This document shows positions 24,409 to 33,273 of a stretch of DNA of 64,000 bases, piece by piece (position 1 is the first letter of the stretch; every line of letters starts with the position of its first letter). This stretch comes from Mycolicibacterium rhodesiae JS60 (GTDB lineage: Bacteria > Actinomycetota > Actinomycetes > Mycobacteriales > Mycobacteriaceae): positions 558,001-622,000 of the forward strand of contig AGIQ01000002.1 in assembly GCA_000230935.2 (NCBI GenBank). The letters run 5' to 3'. The notes below the pieces were generated by a model that made no database searches, had not been told where the DNA came from, and saw only the letters and a list, made by a program, of their open reading frames with translations. Both the position numbers and the translations under genes were made by a program.

Positions 24409-24951
24409 ATGGGTTCCAAGTTCACCATCCCCGGCCTGTCGCACGAGAAGAGCCGCAAGGTTGCCGACCTGCTGCAAAAGCAGTTGAGCACCTACAACGA
24501 CCTGCACCTGACGCTCAAGCATGTGCACTGGAATGTCGTGGGCCCCAACTTCATCGGCGTCCACGAGATGATCGATCCGCAGGTCGAACTGGTCCGCGGG
24601 TACGCCGACGAGGTTGCCGAGCGGATCGCCACGCTCGGCGCATCACCGCAGGGTACGCCCGGTGCGATCCTCAAAGACCGCACGTGGGACGACTACTCCA
24701 TCGGCCGCGACACCGTCCAGGCTCATCTCGCCGCACTCGACGTCGTCTACGACGGTGTTATCGAGGACGTCCGCAAGGCCATCGAGGCCACCGAGGAACT
24801 CGACCCGGTGACACAGGACATTCTCATCGATCAGGCCGTCGAGCTGGAGAAGTTCCAGTGGTTCGTGCGGGCCCACCTCGAAAGTGCCGGCGGCACATTG
24901 GAGCACGAAGGCAAGTCGACGGAGAAGGGTGCTGCCAAGGCCGCGCGTTAG
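24409..24951 (+). CDS. dps: Dps, starvation-induced DNA-protecting ferritin (Dps1 type)
   Basis: This 180-residue protein closely resembles M. smegmatis Dps1: [33 protein letters not shown] (ferroxidase His, Asp and Glu residues) and a Lys-rich C-terminal tail ([11 protein letters not shown]) used for DNA binding. It forms a dodecamer that oxidises and stores iron. AGGAAGGG precedes the ATG at 24409, which excludes the much longer frame upstream. GGGTAT at 24366-24371 could be a SigF-type -10. Its stop overlaps the stop of aqpZ by 4 bp. Confidence 0.93.
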   Translation: MGSKFTIPGLSHEKSRKVADLLQKQLSTYNDLHLTLKHVHWNVVGPNFIGVHEMIDPQVELVRGYADEVAERIATLGASPQGTPGAILKDRTWDDYSIGRDTVQAHLAALDVVYDGVIEDVRKAIEATEELDPVTQDILIDQAVELEKFQWFVRAHLESAGGTLEHEGKSTEKGAAKAAR

Positions 24952-25718
24952 CCGTCGCTCGAGGCCTCCAGGGCGTCGTCGCGAACCGGACGCTCGGCCA
25001 GTTCGTCCTTGCGGCCGAACAGCACTGGGTAGAGCACGCCGGCCAGGGCTGCGCCCACGAGTGGGGCCAGCCAGAACACCCACAGCTGCGCGGGGGCGCC
25101 GTCGGCGTTGAAGAATGCGACCCCGGTGGAGCGGGCGGGGTTGACCGACGTGTTCGAAATCGGGATCGAGATCAGGTGGATGAGGGTCAGCATCAGACCG
25201 ATCGCCAAGCCCGCGAACCCTTTTGGTGCCCGGTCGTCGGTGGCGCCCAGGATCACGAGCAGGAACAGGAACGTCAGCAGCACCTCGGCAATGATCACTG
25301 CGGCCATCGAGTACCCGAACGGTGAGTGGTCACCGAACCCGTTGGCGGCCATATGGCCGGTCGGCGTGAAATCGGGCCTGCCCTTGGCGATCCAGTAGAT
25401 GACGCCGCCGGCGACCAGGCCGCCGATCACCTGGACCACCCAATACGCCGGCAGGGCTTTCCATTCCACGCGTTTGGCCAGTGCGGCGCCCAGTGTCACC
25501 GCCGGGTTGAAGTGGCCGCCGGAAATGGTGCCGAACGCGTACACGCCGGTGAGCACGGTCAGGCCGAAAGCCAGTGACACTCCGAGGAATCCGATGCCCA
25601 CGGAGCTGTCTCCGGCGGGGTTTGCTGCGAATACGGCTGCGCCACAGCCGCCCAGAACCAGCCAGAAGGTACCGATGAACTCTGCGGCCAGCCGATGCGC
25701 CATCGTGGGAGCGTTCAC
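24948..25718 (-). CDS. aqpZ: Aquaporin Z family water channel
   Basis: This 256-residue channel has six TM helices and two NPA boxes (HFNPAVTLG and SVNPARSTG). The selectivity-filter Arg follows the second NPA, which with the residue pattern points to water rather than glycerol. It starts with a GTG at 25718. A TTCACCA/TGGTGAA dyad (25730-25736 and 25756-25762) lies in the 5' region. Convergent with dps. Confidence 0.92.
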   Translation of the reverse strand: MNAPTMAHRLAAEFIGTFWLVLGGCGAAVFAANPAGDSSVGIGFLGVSLAFGLTVLTGVYAFGTISGGHFNPAVTLGAALAKRVEWKALPAYWVVQVIGGLVAGGVIYWIAKGRPDFTPTGHMAANGFGDHSPFGYSMAAVIIAEVLLTFLFLLVILGATDDRAPKGFAGLAIGLMLTLIHLISIPISNTSVNPARSTGVAFFNADGAPAQLWVFWLAPLVGAALAGVLYPVLFGRKDELAERPVRDDALEASSDG

Positions 25719-25831
25719 TGTAAAACCCCTTCACCATTGAACCGGGTCCGTGCTTTGGTGAAATATCCCATGGCTGATAGCACAAGCACACGTGTCTTTG
25801 CTGAATTGTGTTGAGACGGTGACCCGGGCCG

Positions 25832-27280
25832 TTACTTCTTCTCGTCCTCGTCATCCTCGGTGGTGGCGAGGATCTCTGGTGCCGGGACGCTGACCCGCTC
25901 GGCGGCAGCGGTTTCGCGGTTGAGCCGCTGAGCCTGATAGATCGAGACCGGGGTACGGATGATGATCAGGTAGGCGATGCCGACAGCGACCATCGCCCCG
26001 GGGATGACCGAAAACGATCCGGTCATCTCGGCGACCATGAGCATGACGGCCAGGGGCGCGTGCGCGACGCTGCCGAAGCAGGCCATCATGCCGGCGATCA
26101 CGAAAACGCCTGGCCCGCCAGGCACTGCGGGCATGCCCGCCAGATCGGCGAGCCGCCATATCGCGGCGCCCACGAACGCGCCGATCACGATGCCCGGGCC
26201 GAAGATTCCTCCGGAGCCGCCAGTTCCGATCGACAGTGATGTGGCGACGATCTTGGCGATCGGGAGCACAAGGACGATCCACAGCGGAATCGACAGCAGA
26301 CCCTCGCGCGTCGTCGCGATCTGCACCCAGCCGTAGCCGCTGGACAGGATCTGCGGAATCACCAGGGCCAGCAAGCCGACCAGCAGGCCGCCGATGGCGG
26401 GCTTGACGATCTTGTTGCCGGGCAATCGCGCAGTGAGTGCGACGGTGCCGTAAAACACCCGAGCATAGAGGTATCCGATTGCGGCCGAGACGATTCCGAT
26501 CACCGCAAACCAGCCCAACTGGGCCGGATCGAAGACGTAGTTGTGCTCGACGAATCCGAACATCGGCTCGAAGCCCAGTATCGAACCGTAGATGGCGTAT
26601 GCGGTCCCTGACGTGACGAACCCGGGGATCAGGGCCTTGTAGTCGAAGTCTTCGCGGTAGACGATGGACGCGGCCAGCACCGCGCCGCCCAGCGGCGCCC
26701 CGAAGATGGCGCCGATCCCGGATCCGATACCCAGTGAGACCGCCACCCTGCCGTCCTCGTCGGACAGGTCGAACGTCCGCGTCAGCAGCGACCCGAAACC
26801 GGCTGAAATCTGGGCTGTGGGCCCCTCGCGGCCTGCCGAGCCGCCGGAGCCGATCGTCAGCGCGCTGGAGACGAGCTTCACCAAGACCGCGCGGACGCGA
26901 ATCGAGCGGGGATCGGTGTGGACGGCTTCGATGGCGCTGTCGGTGCCGTGGCCCTCGGCTTCCGGTGCCAGCTTGGCCACCAGGAACGCCGAGACCAGCG
27001 CACCGCCGAACGCGATGAGCGGGATGGCCCAGGGGCGGGCGAAGTCGGCGGACCCGGTGCCGCCGCCGTCGGCGTAAGCCTCGGGCGGGTGATAGCCGCC
27101 GAGGTAACCGAGCAGGAACTGGCCGGTGTACTGCAGGGCGAGGAAGAAGACGACGGCGCCGAGCCCCGCGATGATGCCGATCGCCACCCCGAGAATCAGC
27201 CATTTGCGCAGGTATGGCGATACCCGGAGGAATTCGCCCAGCCGCCCTCCCGCCTTGCTACCGATGGGCGCCTGGGCCAT
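25832..27280 (-). CDS. ClC-family chloride channel (Rv0143c-like)
   Basis: This 482-residue membrane protein has the ClC motifs GSGGSAGREGP (with the gating Glu) and GTGGSGGIFGPGIVIGAFVGA. The first selectivity motif is GHGTD, not GSGIP. After FGAPLGG, where E. coli ClC-ec1 has IIEEM with the proton-uptake Glu203, this protein has ASIVYRE, so I align no Glu there. That would favour a channel over a Cl-/H+ exchanger, but the alignment was done by eye. Follows the Rv0142-Rv0143c order with dps and aqpZ inserted between. Confidence 0.88.
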   Translation of the reverse strand: MAQAPIGSKAGGRLGEFLRVSPYLRKWLILGVAIGIIAGLGAVVFFLALQYTGQFLLGYLGGYHPPEAYADGGGTGSADFARPWAIPLIAFGGALVSAFLVAKLAPEAEGHGTDSAIEAVHTDPRSIRVRAVLVKLVSSALTIGSGGSAGREGPTAQISAGFGSLLTRTFDLSDEDGRVAVSLGIGSGIGAIFGAPLGGAVLAASIVYREDFDYKALIPGFVTSGTAYAIYGSILGFEPMFGFVEHNYVFDPAQLGWFAVIGIVSAAIGYLYARVFYGTVALTARLPGNKIVKPAIGGLLVGLLALVIPQILSSGYGWVQIATTREGLLSIPLWIVLVLPIAKIVATSLSIGTGGSGGIFGPGIVIGAFVGAAIWRLADLAGMPAVPGGPGVFVIAGMMACFGSVAHAPLAVMLMVAEMTGSFSVIPGAMVAVGIAYLIIIRTPVSIYQAQRLNRETAAAERVSVPAPEILATTEDDEDEKK

Positions 27281-27334
27281 AGCCGGATGCTAGCAGCGCG
27301 ATCGGCCGGGCGTGACGGCACGTGGGCCGCACCG

Positions 27335-27592
27335 TCAGGCGTCGAGGTCCTGCTGAACGAGGTCGGCGATGGTCTTGCACGCTGCCTCGTCCTCGGAGGC
27401 GACCGTGACCTGCGCTCCGTTCCCGGCCCCCAGCGTCATGATCATCAGCGCCGAACCGGCATCCACCGGTTCGCCGCCGTCGACGGACAGCGTCACCGGA
27501 ACACCGGCATTGACAACGGCCTCGGAGATGATCGCGGCGGGGCGGGCGTGCAGGCCGATAGCCGAGCCGACGATGACGGTCTTGGTGTGCAT
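27335..27592 (-). CDS. ptsH: PTS phosphocarrier protein HPr
   Basis: This 85-residue protein passes phosphate from Enzyme I to FruA. The active His15 is in GLHARPAA and the regulatory-loop region is SALMIMTLGA. AGAAGGAG lies before the ATG. It is 61 bp after fruA and last in the minus-strand PTS operon. Confidence 0.95.
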   Translation of the reverse strand: MHTKTVIVGSAIGLHARPAAIISEAVVNAGVPVTLSVDGGEPVDAGSALMIMTLGAGNGAQVTVASEDEAACKTIADLVQQDLDA

Positions 27593-27653
27593 GAGACTCC
27601 TTCTCTTGGCGTCGAGGTCGACGTAATGGTGATGTTTACTTGAACTTTCGCGA

Positions 27654-29663
27654 TCACACTGCCGTTTGGGCGACGGCGGGGGTGGCGACAGATCGGTTGG
27701 CGAACTGCTTGGCGCCGAGCACCGCGAACGCGCCGACGACGGTGCCTGCGGCCAGGGCCACCAGGAACCACACCAGATTGCCGATCGCGAAGAACACGAA
27801 GATGCCGCCGTGGGGCGCCTTGAGCGTGACGTCGAACGCCATGATCAGTGCACCGGTGACGGCGCCGCCGGCCATCATCGACGGGATCACCCGCAGCGGG
27901 TCGGCGGCGGCGAACGGGATCGCGCCCTCGGAGATGAACGAGGCGCCCAACAACCATGCGGCCCGGCCATTCTCGCGCTCGGGTTCGCTGAACAGCCCCG
28001 GGCGGACGGTGGTGGCAAGTGCCATCGCCAGCGGCGGCACCATGCCGGCGGCCATCACCGCGGCCATGATGCGCAGTGAGGCGGGGTCGGCGACGTTGAG
28101 TCCCGCGGTGGCGAAGGCGTAGGCCGCCTTGTTCACCGGGCCGCCGAGGTCGAAGCACATCATCAGGCCGAGAATCACCCCGAGCAGGATGACCGATGCG
28201 CCGGTGAGGCCGTTGAGCCAATTCGTCAACCCGGAGGTGATCGCGGCCAGCGGGCGGCCCAGTAGCAGGAACATCAGCAGGCCGACGATCAACGACGCGA
28301 ACAGCGGAATGATCACCACCGGCATCAGGCCGCGCAGCCAATGCGGCACGTTGATCCGGCTGATCCACAGCGCCGCGAATCCGGCGATCAAGCCGCCGAC
28401 GATACCGCCGATGAAGCCGCCGCCGACGAACACCGCCACCGCACCGGCGGTGAAACCCGGTGCGATGCCGGGTCGGTCGGCGATCGCAAACGAGATATAG
28501 CCCGCCAGTGCCGGAACCAGGAAGCTGAACGCCAGCCCGCCGAGGGTGAACAACACCGCGCCGAGGTACTGGGTGAAGCCGCCACTGGGCAGGTTGGTCA
28601 GCGAGTTGGTGGTGGCGATCAGATTTCCCAGCGACTTGCTCGCGCCCTCCGGGGTGTTCGCGATGTCGTAACCGGCGAACAGGAAACCGAGTGCGATCAG
28701 CAGACCGCCTGCGGCCACGAACGGAATCATGTAGCTGACACCGGTGAGCAGGATCTGCCGGATGCGGGTGCCCCAGCCGACCCCGCCTGCGGGCGCACCG
28801 GCGTCGGCTGCGGCAGCGGTTCCCTCGACTCGCGCAGCCTTCGGATTATCGGCGGCGGCAACGGCTTCGGCGATCATGGTGTCGGGCTCGTTGATGGCGC
28901 GCTTGACGCCGGAGGCGATCACCGGTTTGCCTGCGAATCGCTGACGGTCTTTGACCCCGACGTCGGTGGCGAAGATGACGGCGTCGGCGCCGCTGATGGT
29001 CTGCGCGCTGACCGGTGTGCTGCCCGAGGAGCCCTGGGTTTCGACGGTCAGGGTCACGCCGGCGCGCTCAGCGGCCAGCTTCAGTGCGTCGGCGGCCATA
29101 TAGGTGTGCGCGATACCGGTGGGGCATGCTGTGATCGCGATGATCGACTTGGTTTGCACTGCAGCAGGTGTGGCGGCCGCGGCCGCCGGCTTGGCGGCAT
29201 CGGGGTTCACCACACCGTCGACCAGGCCCACCACATCGTCGGCCGATTTGGCTTCGCGCAAGGACTGCACGAAGTCCGGCCGGACCAGGGCGCGCGCCAG
29301 GCTGGACAGTAGCTTCATGTGCTCGGCGCCGGCCCCGTCCGGTGCGGCGATCAGGAACACGAGATCCGCGGGACCGTCCGGTGCACCGAAGTCGACCTTC
29401 GGTGCCAGCCGGGCGAACCCGATCGACGGGCTGGCCACCGCCGCCGAGCGGCAGTGCGGAATCGCGATGCCGCCGGGAAGTCCGGTGGCGGACTGTGCCT
29501 CTCGGGCCATGGCCGCGGCCTGAAGTGCCGCGGCGTCGCTGACCCGTCCGCTGTCGGCGAGTCGGGTGGCGAGCCGGCTGATCACCGACTCCTTGTCCGA
29601 CCCGGCGTCGACGTCGAGGAGCACTAAGTCGGTGCTGATGATGGAAGTGGCGGAGTGCGTCAT
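27654..29663 (-). CDS. fruA: Fructose-specific PTS transporter, EIIABC fusion
   Basis: This 669-residue membrane protein imports fructose and phosphorylates it to fructose-1-phosphate. Domains in order: EIIA (His70 in IAIPHCRS, about 1-150), an Ala/Pro linker, EIIB (Cys180 in IIAITACPTGIAHTYMAA, about 172-275) and EIIC (about 300-650, eight or more TM helices). The ATG at 29663 has GAAGG upstream, and the long frame above it overlaps fruK. It lies 19 bp after fruK. Confidence 0.94.
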   Translation of the reverse strand: MTHSATSIISTDLVLLDVDAGSDKESVISRLATRLADSGRVSDAAALQAAAMAREAQSATGLPGGIAIPHCRSAAVASPSIGFARLAPKVDFGAPDGPADLVFLIAAPDGAGAEHMKLLSSLARALVRPDFVQSLREAKSADDVVGLVDGVVNPDAAKPAAAAATPAAVQTKSIIAITACPTGIAHTYMAADALKLAAERAGVTLTVETQGSSGSTPVSAQTISGADAVIFATDVGVKDRQRFAGKPVIASGVKRAINEPDTMIAEAVAAADNPKAARVEGTAAAADAGAPAGGVGWGTRIRQILLTGVSYMIPFVAAGGLLIALGFLFAGYDIANTPEGASKSLGNLIATTNSLTNLPSGGFTQYLGAVLFTLGGLAFSFLVPALAGYISFAIADRPGIAPGFTAGAVAVFVGGGFIGGIVGGLIAGFAALWISRINVPHWLRGLMPVVIIPLFASLIVGLLMFLLLGRPLAAITSGLTNWLNGLTGASVILLGVILGLMMCFDLGGPVNKAAYAFATAGLNVADPASLRIMAAVMAAGMVPPLAMALATTVRPGLFSEPERENGRAAWLLGASFISEGAIPFAAADPLRVIPSMMAGGAVTGALIMAFDVTLKAPHGGIFVFFAIGNLVWFLVALAAGTVVGAFAVLGAKQFANRSVATPAVAQTAV

Positions 29664-29682
29664 GGTGAAATGCCTTCTGCTA

Positions 29683-30660
29683 TCAGGATCGGGCGGGGTA
29701 GGGCGATATCGAGGCGACCGCCACGTCATCGAGGTCGATCTCGGCCGGCGACGGCAGCGCCGAACCGGGAAGTGCCGCAGCGGCGCTGCCGTAGGCGACG
29801 GCCATCTGCAGTCGTTGCGGCGCCTCGGCGCCGCCGACATCGGCGCGTACATAACCCGCGAGGGAGGAGTCGCCGGCGCCGACGGTGCTCCTGGGTTGGA
29901 TCGGTGGCGGCGTGGCCAGCCAGCTCCCGGTGTCGTTGACCAGTAATGCGCCCGCCGCGCCGAGCGTGGCCAGCACCGTCTTGGCCCCACGGTCGAGCAG
30001 TTGCCGGGCGGCGTCGACGACGGGATCCGGATTGCCCTGGGCCAGGGCATCTTCCAAACCCTGCGCATCGACCCCGGCCAGGCTGGCCAGCTCCACGGCG
30101 TTCGGCTTGATCAGGTCGGGTGCGGCGGTGGCGAAACCGGCGGCCAGCGCGGCCAACGGGGCATCGGAGGTGTCGACGGCGACTTTGCAGTCGTAGGACT
30201 GCAATTGGGCTACCACGTCGGCGTACCAGCTATCCGGCATGCCGGGCGGCAAGGACCCGGACAGCACCACCCAGCGCGCCAGGGCCGCGCGGTCGAGGAT
30301 CGCCTGGGTCAGGGCGGCCAGGACGGGCGCGTCGATCACCGCGCCCGGCTCGTTGATCTTCGTTGTGGTGCCGTCGGGTTCGGTGATCGTGAGATTGGTG
30401 CGTACTGCGCCGTCGATCGGCACCGCGTAAAACGGGACACCGCGAGACCCGAGTGCGGTGATGATCGGGTCGTGCTGCGCGGCGGGCAGCACCGCCACGG
30501 TGCTCAGCCCCGCCAGCGTGAGCGCCCGCGCGACGTTGACGCCCTTGCCGCCAGGTTCGTTCGTCACCGACTGCGCCCGGTGTACCGCGCCGCGAACCAA
30601 GGGGGCGGGTAGCGTCACCGTACGGTCGATGCTCGGATTGGGTGTGACGGTGACGATCAT
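29683..30660 (-). CDS. fruK: 1-phosphofructokinase
   Basis: This 325-residue PfkB-family kinase turns fructose-1-phosphate into fructose-1,6-bisphosphate. Motifs: VTPNPSIDRTV at the N-terminus, NEPGGKGVNVARAL, and STVGAGDSSLAGYV with the catalytic Asp. The ATG at 30660 overlaps the regulator stop (ATGA) and has GGGGGGAA before it. Works on the product of FruA. Confidence 0.94.
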   Translation of the reverse strand: MIVTVTPNPSIDRTVTLPAPLVRGAVHRAQSVTNEPGGKGVNVARALTLAGLSTVAVLPAAQHDPIITALGSRGVPFYAVPIDGAVRTNLTITEPDGTTTKINEPGAVIDAPVLAALTQAILDRAALARWVVLSGSLPPGMPDSWYADVVAQLQSYDCKVAVDTSDAPLAALAAGFATAAPDLIKPNAVELASLAGVDAQGLEDALAQGNPDPVVDAARQLLDRGAKTVLATLGAAGALLVNDTGSWLATPPPIQPRSTVGAGDSSLAGYVRADVGGAEAPQRLQMAVAYGSAAAALPGSALPSPAEIDLDDVAVASISPYPARS

Positions 30661-31436
30661 GATTCCCCCCCTGCCACAACGACTTCGATGCCCTGCTCGG
30701 TCAGCGCGACGCGATCGGCCGTGCTGATCTCGCGGTCGGTGATCAGCGCGTCGACGCTGTCGATAGGGGCGAAGCTGACGAACTCCTCGCGACCGACTTT
30801 TGACGAATCGGCCAGCACAACAACATAATTGGCGCAGCAAACCATCGCGCGTTTGACGGCCGCCTCGTCGCTGTCGGGCGTGGAGAGCCCGTGGCGCACG
30901 GTGATGCCGTTGCTGCCGATGAAGGCAATGTCGACACGCAGGGTGTCCAGGGCACGCAACACCGGTTCGCCGACGGCGGCCTGGGTCAGGCCGCGGACCC
31001 GGCCGCCGAGCAGCTGCAGGGTGATCGACGGCATGGCGGCCAGCCGCGCGGCGATCGGCACCGAATTGGTGACCGCGACCAGCTCGCGGTCGGCGGGCAG
31101 CATGGCCGCGACACGGGCGGTGGTGGTGCCGGCGTCGAACAGCACCGTCGCACCCGACAGCGGCAGGAATTCGGCGGCGGCCTTGGCGATGGCCTCCTTG
31201 TAATCGGCGCGGGTGGTCTCCCGCTCGTCGACGCCGGGCTCGACCACGTGCAGCGCCCGCACCGGGACGGCACCACCATGCACTCGCCGCAGCACGCCGG
31301 CCCGGTCGAGGACCGCGAGGTCGCGACGCACGGTTTCGGTCGTGACATCGTAGGCCTGGGCCAGTTCGGTGACCGAGGCTCGTCCCTGGGACAGCACTCG
31401 GGCGGCGATCGCCTGCTGACGTTCTTCCGGGTACAC
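30657..31436 (-). CDS. DeoR-family regulator of the fructose PTS locus
   Basis: This 259-residue protein has an N-terminal HTH (VTELAQAYDVTTETVRRDLAVL, then RVHGGAV) and a sugar-phosphate sensor domain (LFDAGTTTARVAAML and the C-terminal IAFIGSNGI, VVVLADSSKVG). It probably represses fruK-fruA-ptsH and divergent ptsI until fructose-1-phosphate (or a related ester) appears. First gene of the operon, starting with a GTG. Confidence 0.9.
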   Translation of the reverse strand: MYPEERQQAIAARVLSQGRASVTELAQAYDVTTETVRRDLAVLDRAGVLRRVHGGAVPVRALHVVEPGVDERETTRADYKEAIAKAAAEFLPLSGATVLFDAGTTTARVAAMLPADRELVAVTNSVPIAARLAAMPSITLQLLGGRVRGLTQAAVGEPVLRALDTLRVDIAFIGSNGITVRHGLSTPDSDEAAVKRAMVCCANYVVVLADSSKVGREEFVSFAPIDSVDALITDREISTADRVALTEQGIEVVVAGGES

Positions 31437-31471
31437 GATTCTCCGTTTATGTGGGCTTGTGGCCGAATCGG

Positions 31472-31507
31472 GTGTTGATATGTGTTGTTTTACTCCCGTT
31501 CGTGTTG
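31472..31507. promoter_or_regulatory. Three phased GTGTTG repeats, putative DeoR operator
   Basis: GTGTTG occurs at 31472-31477, 31482-31487 and 31502-31507, that is 10 and 20 bp apart, on one face of the helix. The third copy overlaps the ptsI -35. This is between the DeoR gene and ptsI, where a shared operator is expected. Confidence 0.5.
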
Positions 31508-31532
31508 ACTTGTCAATGAATCGTTGTAACCT
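31505..31532 (+). promoter_or_regulatory. ptsI promoter, probably leaderless
   Basis: TTGACT (31505-31510) and TAACCT (31527-31532) are 16 bp apart, and the ATG at 31540 lies 7 nt after the -10. There is no Shine-Dalgarno, so the mRNA probably begins at the start codon. Confidence 0.6.
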
Positions 31533-31539
31533 AGTTCAC

Positions 31540-33237
31540 ATGACCGCCTCTTCCACACCTACCTCACTCGGTGCCGGACAGGTTCTCACCGGCGTCCCGG
31601 TCGTTCCCGGCGTCCGCTATGCACCGGTCATCCGCCCGGGCCGGCTCCCCGCCATCGAGGACCTCGACCCCGGCGGCGAGCTCGCCGAAGACAAACGCGA
31701 CGCCGAGGCGACGCGGTTCGCCGCGGCCGCGGCCACCGTCGCCGACCGGCTGCGAGGGCGTGCCGCCCACGCCACCGGCGCCGCCTCGGAAGTGCTGGCT
31801 GCCACCGCGATGCTGGCGCAGGACCGTGCCTGGCTGGGCGCCGCGGAGAAGCGGATCAAGGAGGGCGTGCCCGCGGTCCGTGCGACCGCCGCGGCGGTGG
31901 CCCAGTTCGTCGACCTCTTCACCAAGATGGGCGGGTTGATGGCCGAACGCGTCACCGACCTGCGTGACATCCGCGACCGGGTGGTCGCCGAACTCAGCGG
32001 CCTGGCCGAACCCGGAGTGCCGGTGCCGGACCAGCCCGCCATCCTGTGTGCCGAAGACCTCGCCCCCGCCGACACCGCGGGGCTGGACCCCACGCTCGTC
32101 GTCGGCCTGGCCACCACGCTCGGCGGTCCGACCAGCCACACCGCGATCATCGCCCGCCAGCTCGGAATCCCGTGCGTCGTAGCCGTCCACGGCCTCGACG
32201 ACGTCCCGGCCGGCGCTGACGTCCTGATTGACGGGACCCTGGGCACCATCAGCGTTGCGCCCGACCCGGCCGAAGCCGCCGCGGCCGTCGAAACCGCGGA
32301 CGCTGCCGCCGCCGCGATGGCGGGCTGGACCGGCCCTGGCGCCACCGCCGACGGCCATCCGGTGTCGATTCTGGCCAACGTGCAGGACGGGGCCGCCGCG
32401 CGCTCCGCACGGGACACCCCGGCCGAAGGTATCGGGCTGTTCCGCACCGAACTGTGCTTCCTCAACCGCGACACCGAACCCAGCGTCGACGAGCAGGCCG
32501 TGATCTACGGCGAGGTGCTCGATGCCTTCGCCGGGTGCAAGGTCGTCATCCGCACCTTGGACGCCGGATCGGACAAGCCGCTGAAATTCGTCGGGCACCC
32601 CGACGAGGCCAACCCCGCACTCGGCGTTCGGGGAATCCGCATCGAGGCCATCCACCCCGAGGTCCTCGAGCGCCAGCTCGACGCGATCGCGGCAGCCGCC
32701 GAGCGGACCGGCAACCAGCCGTGGGTGATGGCACCGATGATCGCCACCCCCGACGAGGCCAAGCGATTCGCCGACCGGGCCCGCCAGCGCGGCCTCGTGC
32801 CGGGGGTGATGATCGAAGTGCCCGCCGCCGCGCTACTGGCCGAGCACATCCTCACCCACGTCGAGTTCCTCTCCATCGGCACCAATGACCTGGCGCAATA
32901 CACGATGGCCGCCGACCGGATGTCGGCCGAACTGGCCACCTTGACCGATCCCTGGCAGCCCGGGGTGCTGGCACTGGTCGCGCAGACCGCCCGCGCCGGT
33001 GCGAACCGCGGTAAGCCGGTCGGGGTCTGCGGTGAGGCCGCCGCTGACCCGTTGTTGGCCTGCGTGCTGGTCGGGCTGGGCATCACGTCGCTGTCCGCGG
33101 CAGCCGCGGCGGTGACCGGTGTCGGCGCCAAGCTCGCCTCGGTCACGCTGCAGCAGTGTCGTGAGGCCGCCGACGCCGTACTGACCACGGCGAGCGCGGC
33201 GCAGGCGCGCGCCGCGGCGCTGGCCGTCCTGGGCTGA
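31540..33237 (+). CDS. ptsI: PTS Enzyme I (phosphoenolpyruvate-protein phosphotransferase)
   Basis: This 565-residue enzyme moves phosphate from PEP to HPr. The phospho-His is in GGPTSHTAIIARQ, the PEP-binding domain has GIGLFRTELCFLNRD and EFLSIGTNDLAQYTMAADR, and the active Cys is in GVCGEAAADP. Length is standard. Divergent from the DeoR-fruK-fruA-ptsH operon; together these make a complete fructose PTS. Confidence 0.94.
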   Translation: MTASSTPTSLGAGQVLTGVPVVPGVRYAPVIRPGRLPAIEDLDPGGELAEDKRDAEATRFAAAAATVADRLRGRAAHATGAASEVLAATAMLAQDRAWLGAAEKRIKEGVPAVRATAAAVAQFVDLFTKMGGLMAERVTDLRDIRDRVVAELSGLAEPGVPVPDQPAILCAEDLAPADTAGLDPTLVVGLATTLGGPTSHTAIIARQLGIPCVVAVHGLDDVPAGADVLIDGTLGTISVAPDPAEAAAAVETADAAAAAMAGWTGPGATADGHPVSILANVQDGAAARSARDTPAEGIGLFRTELCFLNRDTEPSVDEQAVIYGEVLDAFAGCKVVIRTLDAGSDKPLKFVGHPDEANPALGVRGIRIEAIHPEVLERQLDAIAAAAERTGNQPWVMAPMIATPDEAKRFADRARQRGLVPGVMIEVPAAALLAEHILTHVEFLSIGTNDLAQYTMAADRMSAELATLTDPWQPGVLALVAQTARAGANRGKPVGVCGEAAADPLLACVLVGLGITSLSAAAAAVTGVGAKLASVTLQQCREAADAVLTTASAAQARAAALAVLG

Positions 33238-33247
33238 CGGAATTAAT

Positions 33248-33261
33248 CGGACCGCGGTCCG
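33248..33261. promoter_or_regulatory. 14-bp perfect palindrome upstream of pirin
   Basis: CGGACCGCGGTCCG ends 12 bp before the pirin ATG and 10 bp after the ptsI stop region. GACCGCGGTC cores are typical of TetR-family sites in actinobacteria. The binding protein is not identified. Confidence 0.5.
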
Positions 33262-33273
33262 GTTATCGATGGC

